This document shows positions 60,725 to 64,000 of a stretch of 64,000 bases of DNA, in pieces (the first letter of the stretch is position 1; each line of letters starts with the position of its first letter). The position numbers were made by a program, and so were the translations under genes. Location of the stretch: assembly GCF_000238315.3 (NCBI RefSeq), contig NZ_CP011925.1:992001-1056000 (forward strand), in the 5' to 3' direction. The stretch is from Pseudoalteromonas piscicida. Lineage in GTDB: Bacteria > Pseudomonadota > Gammaproteobacteria > Enterobacterales > Alteromonadaceae. Below the pieces are notes generated by a model. It saw only the letters and a program-made list of their open reading frames with translations, had not been told where the DNA came from and made no database searches.

Positions 60725-61909
60725 ATGCTAAGAATCCTCCTTTTCACGTTATCTATCGTTAGTTGCACTGCTTTTGCTGAGCGCGCGACAACCATATTGA
60801 TCTCCATCGATGGATTTAGATGGGACTACATTGAAAAACACGATGCAAAGAATATTGCAAATCTTGCGAAGCAGGGCGTCCGCGCGACCAAGCTATGGCC
60901 TCAATATCCGACTAAGACATTTCCAAATCACCTGTCTATTGTTACGGGTTTAAAACCAATCAATCATGGCATCGTCGATAATTACTTTTGCGATAAGAAG
61001 CGTGAAGAGTGTTATAAGATGGGGATGGGTAAAGTCGATAGCTCGTGGATAAGTGGTATTCCCTTATGGAATCTTGTAAAAATGCATGGATATAAATCTG
61101 CCGCTTATTTTTGGCCAGAATCAGACGCTAGAATCAATGGTATGACGCCTGACTATTACTATCATTATTCAAAGAAAGCCGATTACAAGAATCGTCTTAA
61201 TGAAATACACAATTGGCTAAAATTACCAAAAAGCGAAAAACCATTGTTTGTTGCCAGCTATTTTTCTTTAGTGGATACAATGGGTCATGGATACGGACCG
61301 GACCATGAAAAAACGAGAGAAGCAGTACAATTTGTTGATGGCTTAATTGGAGATTTTGTCGCAGCTTTGAAAAAGGACAAAATTAAAGTGAACTTAGTAC
61401 TCGTTTCTGACCACGGTATGGCAAGTGTAGAACCAAGCAAAGCCGTGATACTCGAAGAGCTAGATATACCTGAAGATTGGACGATAAAAAATAGCGGAAC
61501 GAGGGTATCACTTTATGCGTTAGGTGATAAAGTCCTTGAAACAGAGACGCTTGTGCAGCAGTTACGTGAAAAAGCGGAGGGTCGTTATGAGGTGTTGAAT
61601 AGTGAGCGAAAACAGCAACTAAATGGCGGTGAGTCTTCTCGTATCGGTGACATTATCCTGCAGGCAAAAGCACCAATTGTCTTTATGCAAAAAGGCAAGC
61701 AAGGCTATTATGGTACGCATGGGTATGAGGCAACACCTGATATGGCCGCATTTTTTGTCGCAAGTGGCCCCGCCTTTAAATCGGGTGTAACGATAGAACA
61801 AGCTAGCAATTTAGAAGTTTACCCAACACTTACACGCATTATGGGGCTTAAACCACTTAATGAGCTTGATAGTAAGGGAGAAAACCTATTAAAGCTGGTT
61901 AGGCCGTAA
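60725..61909 (+). CDS. Ectonucleotide pyrophosphatase/phosphodiesterase (NPP family)
   Basis: 394 residues with a signal peptide (~1-19, SCTAFAE). Alkaline-phosphatase-superfamily NPP: metal Asp29 in ISIDGFRWDY, nucleophile Thr65 in YPTKTFPNH, then VDTMGHGYGPDH and VSDHGM with the remaining zinc ligands, and YGTHGYEA. Periplasmic or secreted hydrolysis of nucleotide phosphodiesters or pyrophosphates, probably for phosphate or nucleoside scavenging. Single gene; GGGAAT precedes ATG 60725. Confidence 0.92.
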   Translation: MLRILLFTLSIVSCTAFAERATTILISIDGFRWDYIEKHDAKNIANLAKQGVRATKLWPQYPTKTFPNHLSIVTGLKPINHGIVDNYFCDKKREECYKMGMGKVDSSWISGIPLWNLVKMHGYKSAAYFWPESDARINGMTPDYYYHYSKKADYKNRLNEIHNWLKLPKSEKPLFVASYFSLVDTMGHGYGPDHEKTREAVQFVDGLIGDFVAALKKDKIKVNLVLVSDHGMASVEPSKAVILEELDIPEDWTIKNSGTRVSLYALGDKVLETETLVQQLREKAEGRYEVLNSERKQQLNGGESSRIGDIILQAKAPIVFMQKGKQGYYGTHGYEATPDMAAFFVASGPAFKSGVTIEQASNLEVYPTLTRIMGLKPLNELDSKGENLLKLVRP

Positions 61910-61926
61910 AACAGGCTATCTATCAT

Positions 61927-61958
61927 GTTCAGGGCTAATGAGTAACTTAGCTCTGAAC
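61927..61958. terminator. Hairpin between convergent genes
   Basis: GTTCAGGGCTAA (61927-61938) pairs with TTAGCTCTGAAC (61947-61958) at 11 of 12 positions with an 8-base loop. No clear T-run; likely a bidirectional 3' end for the NPP gene and the small membrane-protein gene. Confidence 0.6.
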
Positions 61959-61975
61959 TAGGTGAGTAGAGTAAG

Positions 61976-62155
61976 TTACTTTTTATTGGAAGACTTCATT
62001 AGCCGTTTTGCTAAAGCAAATACAATATAGACAAGAACCAAGGAATTAAGGACAAGCAATGCATCTTTATCAGATACGAACATCCATATCGCCGCAAGCG
62101 CAAGGCAAGCAAGTGTAAAGTGGCCAACTAGTGGATTGGTAGTCTTTTTCTTCAT
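61976..62155 (-). CDS. Small membrane protein (59 aa)
   Basis: 59 residues: MKKKTTNPLVGHFTLACLAL with two hydrophobic segments (~11-26 and ~33-49) and Lys-rich ends (KRLMKSSNKK). Looks like a two-span inner-membrane hairpin. No clear Shine-Dalgarno sequence is seen, but the ORF fills the gap between two genes and has a hairpin after it. Function unknown. Confidence 0.6.
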   Translation of the reverse strand: MKKKTTNPLVGHFTLACLALAAIWMFVSDKDALLVLNSLVLVYIVFALAKRLMKSSNKK

Positions 62156-62297
62156 TAAGAACTTCGCTGTATTTATGTTCAGATTATTTTACACCTGATA
62201 ACTGAGACAATACCAATAATCCGTTCAAAAAACTAAATATTTTTGACCATGTGGTTATAATACGGGCACACAGAATGTGGACGTGCTAATTCGTTAT

Positions 62298-62308
62298 TGG
62301 TCTGACCA
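62298..62308. promoter_or_regulatory. GntR/FadR-type operator-like site
   Basis: TGGTCTGACCA (context TATTGGTCTGACCAGAG) matches the TGGTNNNACCA core used by FadR and PdhR/LldR-type GntR regulators. It lies 77 bases upstream of the diguanylate cyclase start. The regulator is not in the window. Confidence 0.35.
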
Positions 62309-62384
62309 GAGTTTGATATAGATTAACTGTTTTACTCAAACGAATAGCTAAAATGTCATGGAAGTACATTAAAGAGAGTTCTTA

Positions 62385-63974
62385 GTGGTACAAATAAATA
62401 AAGCAAAACATTGGTTAGACCTTAAAAAGCTGATACTCATTCTTGCCACATTATGCGTATTTACATCGTTACTAAACGCATTGTTTTCGAGCTACCAAGT
62501 GCAAAAACAAGTGATGGTAAAAGATACGTTAGAGGCAAATCGTGCCTATGCAACTAAGTTAGCAGATGTTACCGATCTCTTCTTACAATCAGTATTGATG
62601 CAACTAAGAGCGTCGAGCGAAACCATTGCGACGCAGCTAGATAACCCTGAAGTGGTTAATAAAGAATTGAGTCAAATGCTTACAAGGACACATAGTTTTG
62701 ACTCTATCGTGTTAGTAAACGCAAAAGGTGAAATTATCGGTGCTCAACCAAGTTCGCTTGGTGTGATAGGAGCTACACTCAAAAATGAAGTAGAGACTTC
62801 GCCACTTCGTGAAAAAGCCCCTTTTATTGTGGGTCCATTTGTTTCGCCGGCTGGGAATTTGATGGTGAGCCCAACTCATCCAATGTTTGACCAAGAAGGG
62901 GTATTCGTAGGTTTTATCGCTGCCGGGATTTACCTTAAAGGTGACAATATTTTAGGCCGATTATTGGCAAACCATCATCACCAAGACAAAACCTATATTT
63001 ATGTTACCGGGCCCAACGGTAAACTCATTTATCATCACGATGATCATCGCATTGGGCAAGACGTCACCAAAAATGAGGTCGTTGAATCATTACTCAGCAA
63101 AACCTCAGGTTCCGCCCAAATAGTCAATACCCAAGGTGTAGCAATGCTAGCTGGATATGCTTCAGTACCGACAAGTGGTTGGGGGGTCGTGGCACAACGC
63201 CCATTAGAGGTCACGATGTCACAATTATCGAATACCATGCAGCATGTCTTAAAAACGACCATTCCGTTTACTGTATTCTTGTTGATTTGTGTGCTTGGAC
63301 TCGGAACTTTAATTGCTAAGCCTTTATGGCGATTAGCTAAGTTATCAGAACAAGTCGAAGATGGCAGAAACATCGATTTTCCACACGTATCCACATGGTA
63401 TTATGAAGCAGCATGGCTTTATCAGGCAATGCACAGTAGTGTTCAGAACTTAGGAGCACAGATCCAACGCTTTGACGATGAGAGAAAGCAAGATCAGCTG
63501 ACTCATTTATTCAATAGACGAGGAATGGAAAAGTGGCTAGAGACTGCCTATGAGCAGCAAACCCCGTTTAGCATTATTGCGCTTGATATCGATCACTTTA
63601 AACATGTGAATGATACTTACGGCCACGATGTTGGTGATGCGGTGATCAGAAAACTCGCCGAGCTGATGCGCACTAATGCACGTGAACAAGATCACCTATG
63701 TCGTAGTGGTGGTGAAGAGTTTTTGATGTTTCTACCGCATGTAGATATAGACAAAGCAGATAGGATCGCAGAGCGTCTGCGCGCATGTACCGCTGAAACT
63801 GAGTTTGGTGAAGCCGGGCATATCACTATTTCTCTTGGGGTCTCTCATTGGCCGCTGTGCTCTGAGGATTTGCATCACGCACTCAAACTAGCGGACCGTA
63901 GTCTATACCAAGCGAAAGCAAACGGCAGGAATCGTGTTGAACATGCCGTTTTAGCCAATCACAATGTAGCATAA
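62385..63974 (+). CDS. Cache-domain diguanylate cyclase
   Basis: 529 residues starting with GTG 62385: membrane span ~12-32, periplasmic double-Cache-like sensor (~45-275; SFDSIVLVNAKGEIIGAQ, IVGPFVSPAGNLMVS, IYVTGPNGKLIYHHDD, GVAMLAGYASVPTSGWGVV), second span ~285-308, short linker, then GGDEF domain (~355-525) with DQLTHLFNRRGM, ALDIDHFKHVNDTYGHD and the active-site GGEEF in RSGGEEFLMF. Makes c-di-GMP in response to a small periplasmic ligand. The downstream stretch to the window end contains no further gene. Confidence 0.92.
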   Translation: MVQINKAKHWLDLKKLILILATLCVFTSLLNALFSSYQVQKQVMVKDTLEANRAYATKLADVTDLFLQSVLMQLRASSETIATQLDNPEVVNKELSQMLTRTHSFDSIVLVNAKGEIIGAQPSSLGVIGATLKNEVETSPLREKAPFIVGPFVSPAGNLMVSPTHPMFDQEGVFVGFIAAGIYLKGDNILGRLLANHHHQDKTYIYVTGPNGKLIYHHDDHRIGQDVTKNEVVESLLSKTSGSAQIVNTQGVAMLAGYASVPTSGWGVVAQRPLEVTMSQLSNTMQHVLKTTIPFTVFLLICVLGLGTLIAKPLWRLAKLSEQVEDGRNIDFPHVSTWYYEAAWLYQAMHSSVQNLGAQIQRFDDERKQDQLTHLFNRRGMEKWLETAYEQQTPFSIIALDIDHFKHVNDTYGHDVGDAVIRKLAELMRTNAREQDHLCRSGGEEFLMFLPHVDIDKADRIAERLRACTAETEFGEAGHITISLGVSHWPLCSEDLHHALKLADRSLYQAKANGRNRVEHAVLANHNVA

Positions 63975-64000
63975 TTGGAAATTCGATATTAAAAAGTGAA

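Overview
The window looks like a chromosomal stretch of a marine gammaproteobacterium, most likely Pseudoalteromonas (order Alteromonadales). This is an inference from gene content and protein resemblance: a DUF3081 protein, MinCDE next to YcgL, a short CioAB-type cytochrome bd, AbgT, an ast-type arginine cluster with a DUF1338 protein, many c-di-GMP proteins and moderate GC. I saw no rRNA, tRNA, CRISPR array, integrase, transposase or prophage.

Layout. 1-8.2 kb: two small unrecognised or DUF genes, a dihydrodipicolinate synthase that resembles the plant plastid enzyme, an RhlE-type helicase, a membrane-anchored AraC regulator and two secreted hydrolases (S41-like with TPR; esterase with TPR). 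8.5-12 kb: a secreted PI-PLC-like protein, a short SnoaL-like ORF, and what I read as one solitary integron gene cassette (TTAGCAC start at 11138, membrane-protein gene, attC-like 3' end to about 11955) with no integrase nearby. 12-23.3 kb: zapE, a Crp-like regulator with a nitroreductase and a DUF606 transporter, a GST, an AbgT transporter, a photolyase/cryptochrome with two small partner genes, an isochorismatase-like hydrolase, RNase Z, and a DUF2252-PPK2 pair.

23.7-28.6 kb is the most interesting accessory block: a 967-residue glycine-rich protein with a LysM-like segment that resembles type VI secretion membrane toxins, convergent with two paralogous formylglycine-generating-enzyme-like (FGE) lipoproteins. 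FGE-like proteins have been reported as T6SS immunity proteins, so I propose an orphan effector-immunity module with duplicated immunity. The two FGE genes share a nearly identical ~285 bp tract, indicating recent duplication or gene conversion.

28.8-31 kb holds unassigned small genes and a 57 bp element with TA-flanked inverted repeats. 31-35 kb is astC-astA-DUF1338 with a divergent Lrp-type regulator. 37.4-49.4 kb is one long glycogen operon (CBM48 protein, malQ, glgB, glgX, glgP, glgC, glgA); glgP is broken by a single extra T. 49.6-53 kb is an EAL-HDOD / DUF418 / periplasmic-binding-protein operon. Then come rluF, minCDE, ycgL-mltB, a GbsR-like regulator with an overlooked 50-residue ORF and cydAB (a good FNR-type box lies upstream), a nucleotide pyrophosphatase/phosphodiesterase, a 59-residue membrane protein and a Cache-GGDEF diguanylate cyclase that ends at the right edge.

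All family names come from motif recognition by eye. No database search or structure prediction was run.
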